Position numbers and translations under genes: made by a program
Assembly: GCA_023053575.1 (NCBI GenBank)
Contig: JAKZAP010000005.1
Span: 10,292,001-10,356,000 of the forward strand
DNA length: 64,000 nucleotides
Direction of reading: 5' to 3'
From: Branchinecta lynchi
Taxonomy: Eukaryota > Arthropoda > Branchiopoda > Anostraca > Branchinectidae
Shown here: positions 23,585-36,367 of the stretch, one piece after another
Numbering within the stretch: position 1 is the first letter of the stretch
How the letters are laid out: the number at the start of each line of letters is the position of its first letter
The notes under the pieces: model-generated
Database searches by the model: none
Told to the model about the DNA's origin: nothing
What the model saw: the letters and a program-made list of their open reading frames with translations, nothing else

Positions 23585-25068
23585 AGATGATGTTTAAGTA
23601 AAGTGGTGGAACAAAATGTGCATATCCATTTCACTGGACTGGAAGGGATAAACTTTCTCAGCCTTTTACTGATGTCATTTTTGTTACTGGCTGTGATTCG
23701 AGTTTAATTAATAACTGAAAAGTGATGAACAGGATTGTTTTTGAAGAATTCTACTTTACATGGTAGTTAGTATAGATTCGATATCCAAAGAAACTTCTTG
23801 TATGGCGATCAATGTGAAACAAGTTTAGGTTGAACATATCTTGAATCTGATGCGATATGAGCACAGAAAATACCTTAAAACATATATCCTACGACCTACG
23901 AGGGACCTACGTATTGCATTTAGATAACCGAAACTACAGGCTGAAAAACCAAAAAAAAGGGATATAAAACACGAGCCTTTCCTTGAGACGGGTTTCCAAC
24001 CTTTGACACATCGAACAGTTTCCTTGTCTCTAAGAAATGGTTGAATCATTTCTGTTTCGACTTGTTTGCAGTCAAACGATTGTGCTGTAACAGAATCAAG
24101 AATGTCTTGTATGGTGATTAATGTGAAACACTTTCGGTTGGCCATATCTTAAGTCTGACGTGATTTTCGAGTTCAGCACACAAAACCACGCCAGAAATCT
24201 ATTTGACGCTATATTGACTGTATCACCAGTAGATTACCAGATTGATGTCGTGGTTGACACAGGAGGATTTGAGGTCTAAGGTAAATGACGAGATGGTAGA
24301 GGCTGCGGTGTACCCGGCATTGGTAAGTCTGAGTTTGAAGCGTCTCGTCCACAGAGACATAAAGCGGTATTACCGAAAGTGAATACCGAGTGTGTTACGA
24401 ATAGTATTTTAGAATTTAGAATATCAAAATTAGCTTTCTTATTAGTCGGAATAATTCGAGCCTTTGGGATCAGTATTAGTAAGAATAATCTTTCGTGGTT
24501 TTCCAATATCCTGCTGTCGCTTTTCCAGACTCTTGTTATCTACACCTTAGCTCGCGGATGTTAGTGACTGCGGTTAGGTGACCTTTTAAGGTTAGCTCCT
24601 ACGCAGTAAGCAAAAATAGGAATTTGATGTAAAGTTCGAAGCGAGCAGATGATTCTGAGAGTTGACTGTAGCGAGATATATGTCTGTATTATTAGATTAC
24701 CTTACGTGATAACCGAAGCAAGTTGTACTAAAGGAATAAATAAAGTAAGTGTCAAAGAAAAAGAGTCGACCTTCCCGAAACAAAAGACTACGATCCTAAA
24801 TACGCCTTCGAAGGTTGAATATTGCCGCCGCCCGAACGCTACCATATAATGATCTCAAGTCGGACATAAACCGCCGGTCGGAGTATAAAGAATAATAGAA
24901 ATAACACGAGGGCTAAAACCTATCTTTTGTTTAAGTGGAGCTCGAGGGGATTATCAGTAAAGGAGCAAAAAGAGTAGGAAGCACCGAAGAATTACGAACC
25001 ACATTCTCTTTATCTTGGTAATATCGCTAGATTAAGATTTGATTTGTTAGTTTAGCGCCGTCTAATGG
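23585..25068. other. no gene recognised; one weak direct repeat
   Basis: A segment with TGTATGGCGATCAATGTGAA and a CATATCTTGAATCTGA word at 23800-23850 recurs in changed form at 24108-24160, about 312 bp away. The frames at 23825-24145 and 24276-24506 reverse and 24379-24564 forward have no recognisable product. Confidence 0.4.
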
Positions 25069-25076
25069 ACGCCAAG

Positions 25077-25234
25077 CAGGGCCGTATCCGGGGGGGGGGG
25101 GGGTTAGCCCCCCAACTCGAAAAATACAAAAACAATCGTTTTTTAGGCTTTAACCCCTGATCCATGTCTGTTTTGTACTTTTTGGTCAGACCCGCCCCCC
25201 CCCCCCCCGGAATAAATTCCTGGATACGGACATG
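25077..25234 (+). mobile_element. 158-bp hAT-like miniature element with poly-G and poly-C arms
   Basis: It begins CAGGGCCGTATCCGGGGG and ends TGGATACGGACATG. The flanks ACGCCAAG (25069-25076) and ATCCCAAG (25235-25242) agree at six of eight positions. A G-run of about 14 lies near the left end and a C-run of about 17 near the right. No coding capacity. Confidence 0.7.
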
Positions 25235-25260
25235 ATCCCAAGGTATACTAAATAAAACAA

Positions 25261-26284
25261 GAGCTACGAGCTCATATGGCACTTGTTACGAGTAGGCACG
25301 GCTCGGTTATGTCAATGATACATCTAGTGTTTGTTAGGTGTCTTCCCACCAAGTTTCATCTCGATCGCTCATAGCGTTTTCCAATATTTCCGGTTGCCCC
25401 CTCCAGCTCCCCCAAAAAGTCACTGGATCCTGTCCGGATTTTAAGTGGGTCGTCTGAGGCATGAGGTCGTTCCAAATATCAACTTTCATCCAGATCCGGT
25501 CACCCGTTCAAAAGTTATAAATACCTCAAGATTTCTGATTCCCCCTCCCTCCACTCCCCCGACAGTGCCCGAATCGGCTCGATCATGTCAATGATGTATG
25601 TCTTCCCACCAAGTTTCATCTCGATCCCTCCACTCATAGCGTTTCCCAAGATTTCCGGTTGCCCCCTCCAGCTCTCCCCAAAAGTCACCGGATCCGGTCC
25701 GGATTTTAAGTGGGTCGTCTGAGGCATGAAGTCTTTCCAAATATCAAGTTTCATCGAGATCCGATCACCCGTTCGAAAGTTATAAATACCTCAAGATTCC
25801 GGATTCCCCCTCCCTCCACTCCCCCCACAGTGTCCGAATCGGCTCGGTCATGTCAATGATGTATCTAGTGTTTGCTAGGTGTCTTCCCACCAAGTTTCAT
25901 CTCGATCCCTCCATTCATAGCGTTTCCTAAGATTTCCGGTTGCCCCCTCCACCCCCCCCCCCCAAAAAAAAAGTCACTGGATCCGGTCCGGATTTTAAAT
26001 AGGTTGTCTGAGGCATGAGGTCTTTCCAAATATCAATTTTCATCGAGATCCGATCACCCGTCTAAAAGTTATAAATACCTCAAGATTCCGGATTCCAACT
26101 CCCTCCACTCCCCCCACGGTGCTCGGATGGGGGAAGTGACTATTTCCAACTTAATCACCTGCCAAGTTTTATCGTCCTAGCTTATGTGGAAGTGCCCGAA
26201 CTAGCAAAACCTGGACAGACCGACGGACCGACAGAAATTGCGATCGCTATATGGCACTTGGCCGAAGGGCAAGTGCCATAAAAA
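25261..26284 (+). mobile_element. helentron-like element, copy 2
   Basis: The left end is GAGCTACGAGCTCATATGGC after AAACAA, and the right end is a hairpin of TATGGCACTTG and CAAGTGCCATA followed by AAAA. The body holds three blocks with CACCAAGTTTCATCTCGATC, GATCCG(A/G)TCACCCGT and TCCCCCTCCCTCCACTCCCC, then ACCGACGGACCGACAG. Its start jumps almost directly into an internal block, so it has lost the first kilobase present in copy 1. It lies in RCE1 intron 5 if the last exons are further left. Confidence 0.82.
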
Positions 26285-26961
26285 TATATAGGTAATCTGG
26301 CTTAGCATAAAATCAATTCAGTTATTTATTAATACATTAGGCGCTAGGCTTTTTAGGTTAAAATTACATTAGCATTGCGCTAGGCTGCGTCAAAGCCGGG
26401 CTGCGACACCTGCTAAGCGAACACTATTCTGGCATTTTTTATGTCAGCCGGCAACACTGCCTTCCAGTGTTGGCCGTCAGTGGAGCGTGAATTAATGCCA
26501 ATGACCACAAACATGCTTTTCGGGAGATGGCCGCCAATTACGCGATAATTACGTGAGATGATTTGAAACGCGATGGGATTTGTTTGATGGGCGTCAAGTC
26601 GGCAAAAGCGAGTAATTGGGGAATGAAGAGCAGTGCCCTCCGGCCATCAGTGCTAATGGAAACTGTCCAAGCCCCGATGGACACATTTAACAAATCAGTA
26701 AAAGCATGATCATGGAAAGAAAAGCAATGTGGAGCAGAGAGGGCACTTGAACAGTGCTCGTCAAGCCTCCCATTGTCTCCTGGAAATAGACAAAAATATC
26801 CGGTAATAAAAGCCATGGGAAGAGAGCGGAGCTACCAAAAGTACATGAGGACCAAGATGACAAGGCTTACCCGAGGAGCTGATACTGATACGTTATTGTC
26901 ATCGAGTTTTCACAGCATTGGCCTGCCGAACTTGCCGTATTGTGAGGTAAGTCATAATAAA
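26285..26961. other. no gene recognised
   Basis: A reverse frame (26538-26816, 92 codons) and a forward frame from 26773 overlap and match nothing. The text TGTGAGGTAAGTC at about 26942 looks like a splice donor on the plus strand, but no acceptor or conserved exon goes with it. Confidence 0.35.
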
Positions 26962-27115
26962 GTAGTCAAACATACGATGATGACGATGATGAAATTTATT
27001 TACGCACTTAAGAAGAGGAAAGTAGTGCAGTACAGACAAAGAAAAGGGAAAAAATACACTCAGCTTTCAATAATCTAGTAAATGCACAAGATCAAAAAAT
27101 AAAAATTACAAACAA

Positions 27116-28587
27116 GAGCTACGAACTCATATGGCACTTGTTACGAGTAGGTGGTACAAGAAAGTAGAAGACAAATTCACAAACAGCCTGCCATCCACAA
27201 ATGCGGTTCGGACCTATAATTAGGATATCTAGTTTCCCTCAAGTCAAAAAATTTCCAAAATCACCTCCAAGCCATCGCCAACCTTCCAAGTTTCAGCCCA
27301 GGAAATCCACTCGCTATGTGCGAGACATGCTCAAGATTTCTGGTACCCCCTTCCAACTCCCCATATACCGCGGCCGAATCTGGTCCGGAGTCCTAACTGG
27401 ATCATCGGAGGCATTTTCTCTTACCACCTATCTTTCACTTGAATCTGAGCATTTTCGGGGGGAATTCCGGTACCCCCCCCCCCCCACCGTGATCGGATCC
27501 GGTTCGAAAAATATGTCATCTGGATTTTAAATGGTCTGAGACATGAAGTCTTACTATATAATAAGTTTCATTAAGATCAGATACCTGTCCGAAAGTTAAA
27601 AATAGCTCACTTTCGGGATCCCCCCCCCCCCCCCGTTGATGGTCGGATTTGGAAAAATGAATATTCTCAAGTCAACCTGTTCCGAGTCCCTTACGCGACT
27701 GCCAAGTTCCGTTATGTCAATCACCTAGCTAGGGCATGTGCTTGTTCTTTCCGCGAAGTTTCATCCCGATCTCTCCAATCTAAGCGTTTCCCAAGATTTT
27801 TCCCAGCTCCCCCCCCTCCAATGACACCGGATCCGGCCCGGATTTAAACTGGGATGTCTGAGGCACGAGGTCTTTCTACATATCAAGTTTCATTAAGATC
27901 CAATAACCCGTTCGCAAGTTAAAAATACCTTACTTTTCCGGATTCCCTCTCCCCCAGATGGTCGGATCGGGGAAACGACTATTCTCAAGTCAATCTGTTA
28001 GGGTCCCTGACATGCCTGCCAATTTTCATCGTCCTAGCACATCAGGAAGCACCGAACTCGCGGGATCACTAGAAACTCGGACCCCCCCCCCCCAACACCC
28101 CCAAAGTGAGCGGATTCATTCCTGCCATGTCAATCATGTATCTAGGAGTTGTGCTTGTTCTTTCCACCAAGTTTAATCTGATTTCTCCACTCTAAGCGTT
28201 TTCCAAGATTTCCGGTTCCCCCCTCCAACTCCCCCCAATGTCACCGGATCCGGTCTGGATTAAAAGCGGGACGTCTGAGACACGAGGTCCTTCCATATAT
28301 CAAGTTTCATTAAGATCCAATTACCTGTTCGTCAGTTAAAAATACCTCATTTTTCCGGATTCCCGATCCCTCCACTCCCCCCCCCCCCAGATGGTCGGAT
28401 CGGGGAAAGCGACTAATTCTAATTTAATCTGTTCCGGTTTCTGGTCTACCTGCCAAGTTTCATCGTCCTAGCTTATCTGGAAGTGCCCAAACTAGCAAAA
28501 CCGGGACCGACCGACCGTCCGACCGACCGACCGACAGAAATTGCGATCGCTATATGGCACTTGGCCGAAGGGCAAGTGCCATAAAAA
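27116..28587 (+). mobile_element. helentron-like element, copy 3, inserted in a LINE copy
   Basis: The start is GAGCTACGAACTCATATGGC after AAACAA, and the end is the TATGGCACTTG / CAAGTGCCATA hairpin followed by A's. The intervening blocks match the family, including GACCGACCGACCGACAG just before the hairpin. The flanks at 27060-27110 and 28590-28640 are contiguous in the related LINE tail at 51840-51910, so this copy is a clean insertion into an A-rich site. Flanking duplication cannot be judged because of the A-run. Confidence 0.88.
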
Positions 28588-28959
28588 AAGAAAAGGGACT
28601 AATCGGGTCTCCTAGATGGAATGCGGATAAATGGCCAAGGGCAGAAACGTGAAGGTCCTGGGCAATTGCAGATAACTTTGCACAAGGGTCAGAGGGCAAA
28701 AAAGTTGTTGTTATACGGGAATTCCTATAACGTCGAGTAAGGTACAAGAGAAATTTACAATATTTGAAATATTAAGTCCAGATACATATTAAATCTTTTT
28801 GTCTCAGAATACCAAAAATTCCAAAAAGGTTGCAGACAGAGGGAGAACAAAAACAATTATATAAACTACCAAGGGCTTTTCTGTTATACCTTCCTCTATT
28901 TAAAACTATTTTTCCATATCCGACACGAATGGAATCGTGAACAGTCGAAACAGCGTTAT

Positions 28960-29135
28960 CGCAGATTTTTCTTAAGACACTGTGCTATGATCATGCCAAG
29001 CCATTTTACGTTAAGGGAATTGGGGAGTTTTTCATTTTGAAAAGAAATACCGTAATCTTTTGGGCTGTTGAATTTAATATACTGACATTTAGAAATGGTA
29101 ACAGAAAGGCCAATTTGAGAAAGACTCAAATTGTT
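28960..29135 (-). pseudogene. reverse transcriptase fragment of a non-LTR element
   Basis: The minus-strand frame reads QIGLSVTISKCQYIKF and, after a gap, KLPNSLNVKWLGMII. In non-LTR reverse transcriptases the thumb-side region has the pattern GLxVNxxKCxxIxF...VKYLG, and this is a plain match. Only about 55 codons are recognisable. The frame stops at 28956. The fragment lies 63 bp from RCE1 exon 5. Confidence 0.6.
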
Positions 29136-29197
29136 ATGTAACAACATAATGAAGCAATAGACAGGATAAGAAGGCTGAATGAAGATTAAGTACTTAC

Positions 29198-29266
29198 ATG
29201 ATACTAATATGGCTTGAGTGAGATCACAACCACTCGAGATCTTCTCGGTTAGGTGATGAAAGTGAG
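29198..29266 (-). CDS. RCE1: RCE1 coding exon 5, HFHH motif
   Basis: The acceptor is CTTGTTTTCAG. The exon completes an alanine codon and gives AHFHHLTEKISSGC, then DLTQAILVS, matching the AHFHH segment with the first catalytic histidine. The donor is TATCAT/GTAAGT, phase 1. The next exon should start with the FQFSYT..FGAY-type segment and was not located. Confidence 0.9.
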
Positions 29267-32200
29267 CTGAAAACAAGAAAACATTTAACTATTTCCCACA
29301 GCGAAACGTGTTTTATAATATCTTAAACAAATGTGAGTGATACCTACGATATCGTAAACCCCTTCTGCTGTTTTCATTCTCGGCCAGGATCCACGTGCAA
29401 CTAGACTGGGTATACAACCAAAACTTATTCAACTATATATATATACGTGTATTTAAAAGCCAGTGGCCATATACATAACTACAAACACAAAAATAAACAA
29501 AAAAGAAAAACAATAACACTCAACAGGTTCAAGTCGCTGCCTCCGCGCCTCCACGCCTTTCTCTATAAAACAATAACGCAATAATTGAATCTCTCTAAGT
29601 AGTCCCCCACAATACCATATGAGTGTTGAATAGTGTGTCAGGCACGCTAATATACAATCTTTGCTTAATTTTCTTCGGGGCAGTAGTCAAGCCGGAACCG
29701 ACAAAAAATGGATAATACTGGCAGAGCTGCAAATATATGCTGACGAAGTTGTTGGATCTGCGGACACAGGTGGAGAAAGACATACTAAATCCTTCTTTTA
29801 CGATACTTTCTGATTGACGAGAACGAAGACAACTGGCCAAAAGTACGGCTAGAAATAGACAAATAAGTATGTAACCTTTCGAAAACAAAGCGGATTTCGA
29901 ATTATCTAAAATGCTGGAAGAAAAAGCCTCGAATTGCAATACTGTCAGAAGTTTCATAAGAGATAACAGAAGGATGCGCGGTTTCAACAGATAATGCGTA
30001 ACAGATAATCCTTCGGATGTTGGCATAACAAGCTTTGTTAGGAAGAGCCAGAAAAGCATCTATTGCATCCTTATCGTCATGACGTCGGAAGACTCAGCAG
30101 GTACTATTTGGCGCTTTTACGGTTCTTCCTGATGGTAACGCTTTGTATGCATAATATTTTGAAACACAATAGATAACATCTGACGTGTTACCAGTTACAC
30201 ATTATCTTTTGAAACCGCGCATCCTCGTGTTATCTGTTATGAAACTTCTGACAGTGAAGATGTCGTGTGGTTGCCCTGGACACTTTCTTAATCGAAGGTG
30301 AATATTTGTTGAGCCCATGCGGACTTTGAAACATATATTCAAACAATGTCTACAACGGATACGTCAGCCAAAATTCTTCATCAGCGATATTTCGGCCCTT
30401 CTTGGCAAGGGTCCTTGTCAGGCTGTCAATTTCTGGGTGAGCGTCGGGCATTATTAGGGCAAATTACTTTAAATACCACTATAAAGAAAAAAACAGTCCT
30501 GAGATTTAATTTTTGACACGGCCGCTGTTTTTGCTGCACGATTGGGGCGATGACAAGAGAGGTTTTTTTCTGCATTTTGATCAACTTCGGTTTTGTTATT
30601 AATAAGGGACTGAAAGCTTAAATATTATTTCATTAATAACCTCGTTCCATGTTTCTATTACTCGCCTGTATCTATTACTTTTAATAATCACTGCACGGAA
30701 AAACTATTGCTGAGATTCAATTTTTGACACGGCTGCTGTTTTTGCTGCACGGTTCGGGCGACACAGGAAATGTTTTTTTCTGTATTTTGATCGACTTCGT
30801 TTTTTTTGTTAATAAGGGACTGAGCTTAAATTTTCTTCTCTTAATAACCAAGTTCCGGTACGGAGTACTCGTCTGTATCTCGGTTGATGCCTGCTTGGTT
30901 TTTCTTTATCTCAACGGCTTCTAGAATAGTTTGATGGAGTCCGGTGCACGAAGAATCGATGAATGAAGAAAGAACACGAAGAATGATGATGAGGAATCGT
31001 AGCTGACGTATCCGTTGTCAACATTGTTTGAATATTAATCGAAGATTTTGATAAGCTCCAAGGAACAGAAAAATAAACTTACCAACTCCGAAAAACCACG
31101 GGCACAACAAGACTGCCAAGGAGCTGGACATGCAGTGGGTCAGTATGGGCATGATACACGCTCTGAAAGTGAATTCTTCAGACAGAGGGGCTACCACGTA
31201 ATTTCTTTGCCAATGCAAACTTCGGAAACACGACTGAATATAACGCTTATCTAGAAGGAAAAGATTAACTTACGCTCACGCCCTTTCATTGACTACATAT
31301 CACTTGACAAGTTTTCAACTCACCAGTCTATCACATGACAAAACAAGAAATGTAAGCTCATATGGCACTTGCAAGCGTATGTAGTAAGTAATACTCCAAC
31401 AAGAAAAAATGAAGGGGGCTGAAAACTTAACCGATGGTTTCACTTCAAATATAAAAATAGGAGAGAGAAAGCAAAAGAAAAAAGAAGGAAAACAAAAACT
31501 AGCAAGGCTGGGTCAGATGGAAGTAATGGTCAATGCGCACTTAAAGGGTGTTAAAAATTAATTTCTACGCAAAACCCTTGAGGCAAAAAGGATCATGTAC
31601 TCATGGCGATCTAGAAAAAGTAAATTTTGCTAAGTTCTTTAAGGAATGGTCGGATCGGAGAAGTGACGATGTCTAACCCATGATGTCAAGTTTCTGATGC
31701 TCCAGTAACGTTTTATCGTCTTAGCACATTTGGGAGAACCTTAACTCACTATCACCGGAATTCTGGACCACCCCACCCCCCCTCGGTATCCAAAATACGG
31801 TCCGATTCTGTCACTGGTGTATCTAGGACTTGTGCCTGTACTTCTCACTAAGTCTCATCCTGATCGCTCCACTCTATGCGTGTCACAAGATTTCCGGTTC
31901 TCCCCTCCAGCCTCCCCATCCCCCAGTTCATCGGATCTGGTCCGGACTTGAAATGGGACATCTGAGATATGAGGCCTTTCAAAATATCAAGTTTCATGAA
32001 GATCTGATAACACGTTCGAAAGTTATGCGTGACACTAATTTCCGGATTCCGCCGTCCCCCCTCAACCCACGATGGTAGGATCGGGCGTGTGAATTTTTCC
32101 AAGTTAATCTGGTCGGGTCCCTGATATGCCTACCAAGTTTTATCGTCTTAGACCACCTGGAAGTACATCAACTACGGATTGCCGGGATTCCAGAACCCCC

Positions 32201-35200
32201 CTCCAACTCCCTCCACAGTGTCCGAACCCGGTCCAGTTCTGTCAGTTATTTATCTAGAGCTTGTGCTTGTTCTTCCCACCAAGTTTCATCCCAATCGCTT
32301 GAGTTTCACACTATTTCCGGTTCCCCCTCCGAGTTCCCCCCGGACTCATCGGATCCGGTCCGGACTTGAGACGCGACATCTGAGACACGAGTTCTTTCCA
32401 AATATCAAGTTTCATTCAGATCCAATCATCCGTTCGAAAGTTATTCATGTCCCTATTTTTTGGATTCCGCAACCTCCCCCTCCCCCCGCGATGGTCGGAT
32501 CGGGCATGTGACAGTTTCCAAGTCAGTTTGGTTGGGTCCCTAATATGCCTGCCAAGAGTGGACCGACAGACCGAAAAGTCATCGGTATATGGCACTTGGG
32601 CGAAGCTGCAAGTGCCATAAAAAATCGGCAAATTCCTCATTTTCGACTGACTTGTTACAAACACGTAGCTCCAGTAAGAAATTATTTACCAGTAAATAGT
32701 AGATAACAAAATAAAACCCCCAGAAACCCTGCAATTAAAGACGTTGACAACCGTCGTTGTGGTTATGTTCCTTCTTCATCCAGAAGGTTTGTTCACATTC
32801 CTTACCTCGTGCAGATTAAGACGTCATGCTACATCTGTAGAATTTAACACCATCGGAAGAAACAAGACCAAAGGTTTCGATGGGATCCCAAAAATCTGCG
32901 ACAATTACGAACGAACTACTATACTTGTCCAGAAAAAACAAGTTCAGAAACGAATTCAGCGTATCTCCTTATCCGTATAAAGAACATCTAATCAACTTCA
33001 AGTAAAACTTGAACTTATAAAAAAAAAATCCGGTTTCGACCGGATTCCAAACGAACTATATGTCCAGGTAAAAAAAAAAGATTCTCATATACAGATTCAG
33101 CGTGTCTTCTTACCCCTAAATCTGTCATCTAATCAACTTCAAATAAAACTTTTGCTTTTAACAAATTTTCCGGTTTGGCCTGATTCCGGCCAAATAATTT
33201 GTCCTGGTAGAAAATACTGTTCACATAAGGGTTCAGCATGTCTTCTTACCCCTTAATCGAATATCTAATCAACTTCAAATAAAACTTTTACTTTGAACAA
33301 ACTTTCCGGTTTTGGCCGAATTCACGGCGAACTAATTTCCCGGCGAGAAAATGTTTTTCACCACCGTGTTCAGCATGTTGCGTTTTTAGACCTTAGGAAA
33401 GCGTTTGATAGTGTTGATAGATTGCTGTTAGGTAAAGAATTGGTAAAAATAGGCCTACCTTTGGTTTTTGTTAAATTAATTGTAAGTATGTACAGTTCTA
33501 CTAAGGGGGTGGTAAAAATAATAGGGGGAGGATTCTCGAGAGTTTTTAGTAGTAAAAAAGGCGTAAGACAGGGATGCACACTTTCACCTAGGCTTTTCGG
33601 AATATTTATTAATGATTTAGTGGAATTTTTAGAAAAGCGATGGGCCCCATCAATAACTTTAAGTGGGATACCCTTATCAGTACTACTTTTTGCTGATGAT
33701 ACAGCGCTTGTTGCTAAAACCGAGTTTGAACTCCAAGTTTTGCTAGATCTTGTGGCAGAGTATTTGGATCAAAAGAAATTAAGTCTAAACGTTAAGAAGA
33801 CAGAAGTTGTAGTTTTTCATTCAGGGAGGAATATTAAGAAGGTTGATCCACCTAAGTTTTATTTTAAAGGTTCGGAGTTAAAAATAAGTGCCCAGTTTAA
33901 ATATTTGGGATTTATTTTAATGGAAAACGGAAGTTGGAAGTCCCATGTAAAGGAAATGGTGACAAGGGGAAAAGCAGCTTCTGCAGCTATATTTAGAAAC
34001 ACTACTCTAATGTCAATAAAAAATTTAAAAATCCACAAGCATGTATTTATGTCTAAGATAATGCCAACTTTCCATTACGGGGCGGAAATATGGGGAAATG
34101 AAGCAGCTCCGCAACTTGAGACTATCCAGCTGCAGTATTATAAGAGATTATTCGGGTTGCATCCTACAACCCACACACAGGCACTTAAGGGGGACCTAGG
34201 AATTTATTCGCTTCGAAGGCATAGGGTAGCTCAAATTATTAGATTTTGGCAGAAGATAGTTGGTTTGCCTGATGATAGGCTAGTTAAAGCAGCTTACATG
34301 GAAATGTTGAATTCGGGGAAACCTAAATCATGGCCGTTTCAAGTTAAATCTATACTTGATGATGTTGGATTTTCTTATTTATGGAATGGTGGTCTAGGCC
34401 CTCCGGAGCAAACTCCAGCCCTTTTGAATGAAATATTGAGAGTTTTTGAAGACCAGGAAAAACAAAAGTGGGTTGGTATAATATCTTCATCGGAAACCCT
34501 GTTAAATTACAGAAAGATTAAAACAGTGTACGAATCTGAGTTTTATTTTAAGCTTAATTTGCCTGCTACTTATTTGAGGTACTGGATCCAATTGAGAGCT
34601 AGTTGTCTACCACTGCACGGTAGAAATAAAGTTTTTGATAGGAAGGCGAGAATCCCAAATAGGAATTATTCATGCCCTCTGTGTGGACGAGAAGAGGAGG
34701 ACATTGGTCATTTTTTGAGTCGGTGCCAAGAGCTTTCAAGCATCCGTAGGGAGGTTTTTGGGGTTGCGATCCCCCTACTCCCTGGTATTCTGAAGTGTAC
34801 TTCTGCTCAATCTATTAGTAGGGTTGGCCGTTACATAAGTAGAGCGTTGGAAGCTAGAAAGATTTTTGTTGATTAGACTAATTATCCTTTTTCCGTGTAT
34901 ATGTATCTTTTTGTGTTGAACGTGTATATGGCCCTCGGGCTTTTTTCAATACAATTATTATTATTATACCTAAATCGAACATCTAATCAACTTCAAATAA
35001 AACTTTTACTTTTAACAGACTTTCCGGTTTTGGCCGGATTCCGGGCTAACTACTTGTCTGGCGAACAAATGTGTTTGACCATCATGTTCAGCATGTCTTC
35101 TTATCCCTAAATCGAACATCTAATCAACTTCAGATATAACTTTTACCTTTAACAAACTTTCCGGTTTTGACCGGTTTTGACCATCGTTTTCAGCATGTTT

Positions 35201-36331
35201 TCTTACCCCACGATCGACTATCACATTATATGTTTAAAAATATTTCATTTGCCCCTTAAATTAAACCCCCTCCCCCACCCCTAAATGTAGGGCTATAGAG
35301 CCCATCTACGAACTTGACCTTACTCTTGACCCAAAAAATCCTCACACCAAGTTTCATCAAAATATCTCATTCCCTTCGTGAGTTACAGTGCGTACAGACG
35401 GACAACTTTTGTGATGTCATAGGTATCCCTCCACTTACATTTTGGGATCCCAAAAAACCTACCCCTCGAAATGCTCGGATAGCAGGTCCGACATTATGGA
35501 CAGTAAATACCAAGACCTACTACCACATGCTTCCGAATGTAATCGTATTTGTATTTGCCTAATCTTTTAAAGCCGCCGTTCGTATTGCCCGAAAACTGTT
35601 CGACGGGGTATTGCCGAAATCAACTTGCCGAACGAAAACTTGCCGGCTAACGTGCTCCCTGTCATTGCACGCTACCTACCGCAATACAGAGATAGAGACG
35701 CGTTTTTTTTGTTTACAAAACAAGCGAATGACATTAAGTGGAGCAACAAGCGTATCATGATTTGTCTCGAAAAAGTCATACCTGGTGATGCAAAAATCAG
35801 CGTAAGGGCCACTAGGGTGGATAAAACGATGACACAGAGAGTTCGAGATCTTGGAAATGACAGTGTTGGCAAGGTTATGTTAAATATAACCTATATAAAT
35901 ATAGGTTAAATTTTGTATATATTGAAATAAATTTTCTGGTTTATTGTGTTGTCTTTTGTCCTTGTATTTGTGCCAGTAAATAGCTGGGATTGATGACTTG
36001 GTGTGTGAATGTGTTGAGGATCTTTATTTTTTTATTTAAGTGTTTATTTTTTTAATAGTTTATATTTAGTTGTTTAAAGAAAATGTAGTTAAAGAAATTT
36101 TTTAAAAGATCAAAATGAGATAATTAATTTCCAAATATTAGGGGCGAAAAATCGTAAATAAAATATGGGTTAATTTAAAAAGTTAGGTGACGTGAATAGT
36201 TAAAATTGGGTAAAAATATATTAAAAGTAACGTCACTGAGGGATGGAGGAGTAGCCACAAAAAGTACGAAACATGATTTCTTAGCTTTTAAGTAATATAA
36301 AAATAAGTTAAATTACAAAAGATGCTACGGG

Positions 36332-36367
<36 letters not shown>

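Larger units (their letters stand above)
26962..29135 (-). mobile_element. LINE 3' portion (reverse), split by a helentron-like insertion
   Basis: Read on the minus strand, a reverse-transcriptase fragment (28960-29135) is followed by ACGTTATAGGAATTCCCGTA (about 28730). After an interruption by the element 27116-28587 come TATTGAAAGCTGAG, CTTCTTAAGTGC, an AATAAA and a (CAT)n tail at about 26962-26978. The unbroken tail of the same family is at 51773-52042, and a third copy lies at 63768-64000. The distance from the polymerase fragment to the tail is short once the insertion is removed, so internal deletion is likely. Clade not determined. Confidence 0.65.
32861..35458 (+). mobile_element. GGGATCCCAAAA-family element, interrupted by a LINE
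   Basis: The start is AACAAGACCAAAGGTTTCGA, then TGGGATCCCAAAAA. The body consists of units of about 140 bp containing ATCTAATCAACTTCAAATAA, TTTCCGGTTTTGGCCGGATT and TTCAGCATGTCTTCTTACC. Then come CCCCCTCCCCCACCCC, CACCAAGTTTCATCAAAATA, GAGTTACAGTGCGTACAGAC, and the end ACATTTTGGGATCCCAAAAA. Without the LINE it is about 1.0 kb, like the uninterrupted copy at 47427-48489. No protein of its own. The palindromic end and tandem body make it look like the helentron-like family in plan, though the sequence is different. Confidence 0.8.

Noticed and set aside
25261..28587. Regularly spaced repeats that could be taken for a CRISPR-like array
   Set aside because: The DNA is animal, repeats and spacers are both conserved between copies, and the blocks are explained by the internal structure of the transposable elements.
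29595..30059. A 154-codon reverse frame in RCE1 intron 4, considered as a further RCE1 exon
   Set aside because: It has none of the conserved RCE1 segments, it crosses an inverted repeat arm, and the exons on either side already join in phase.
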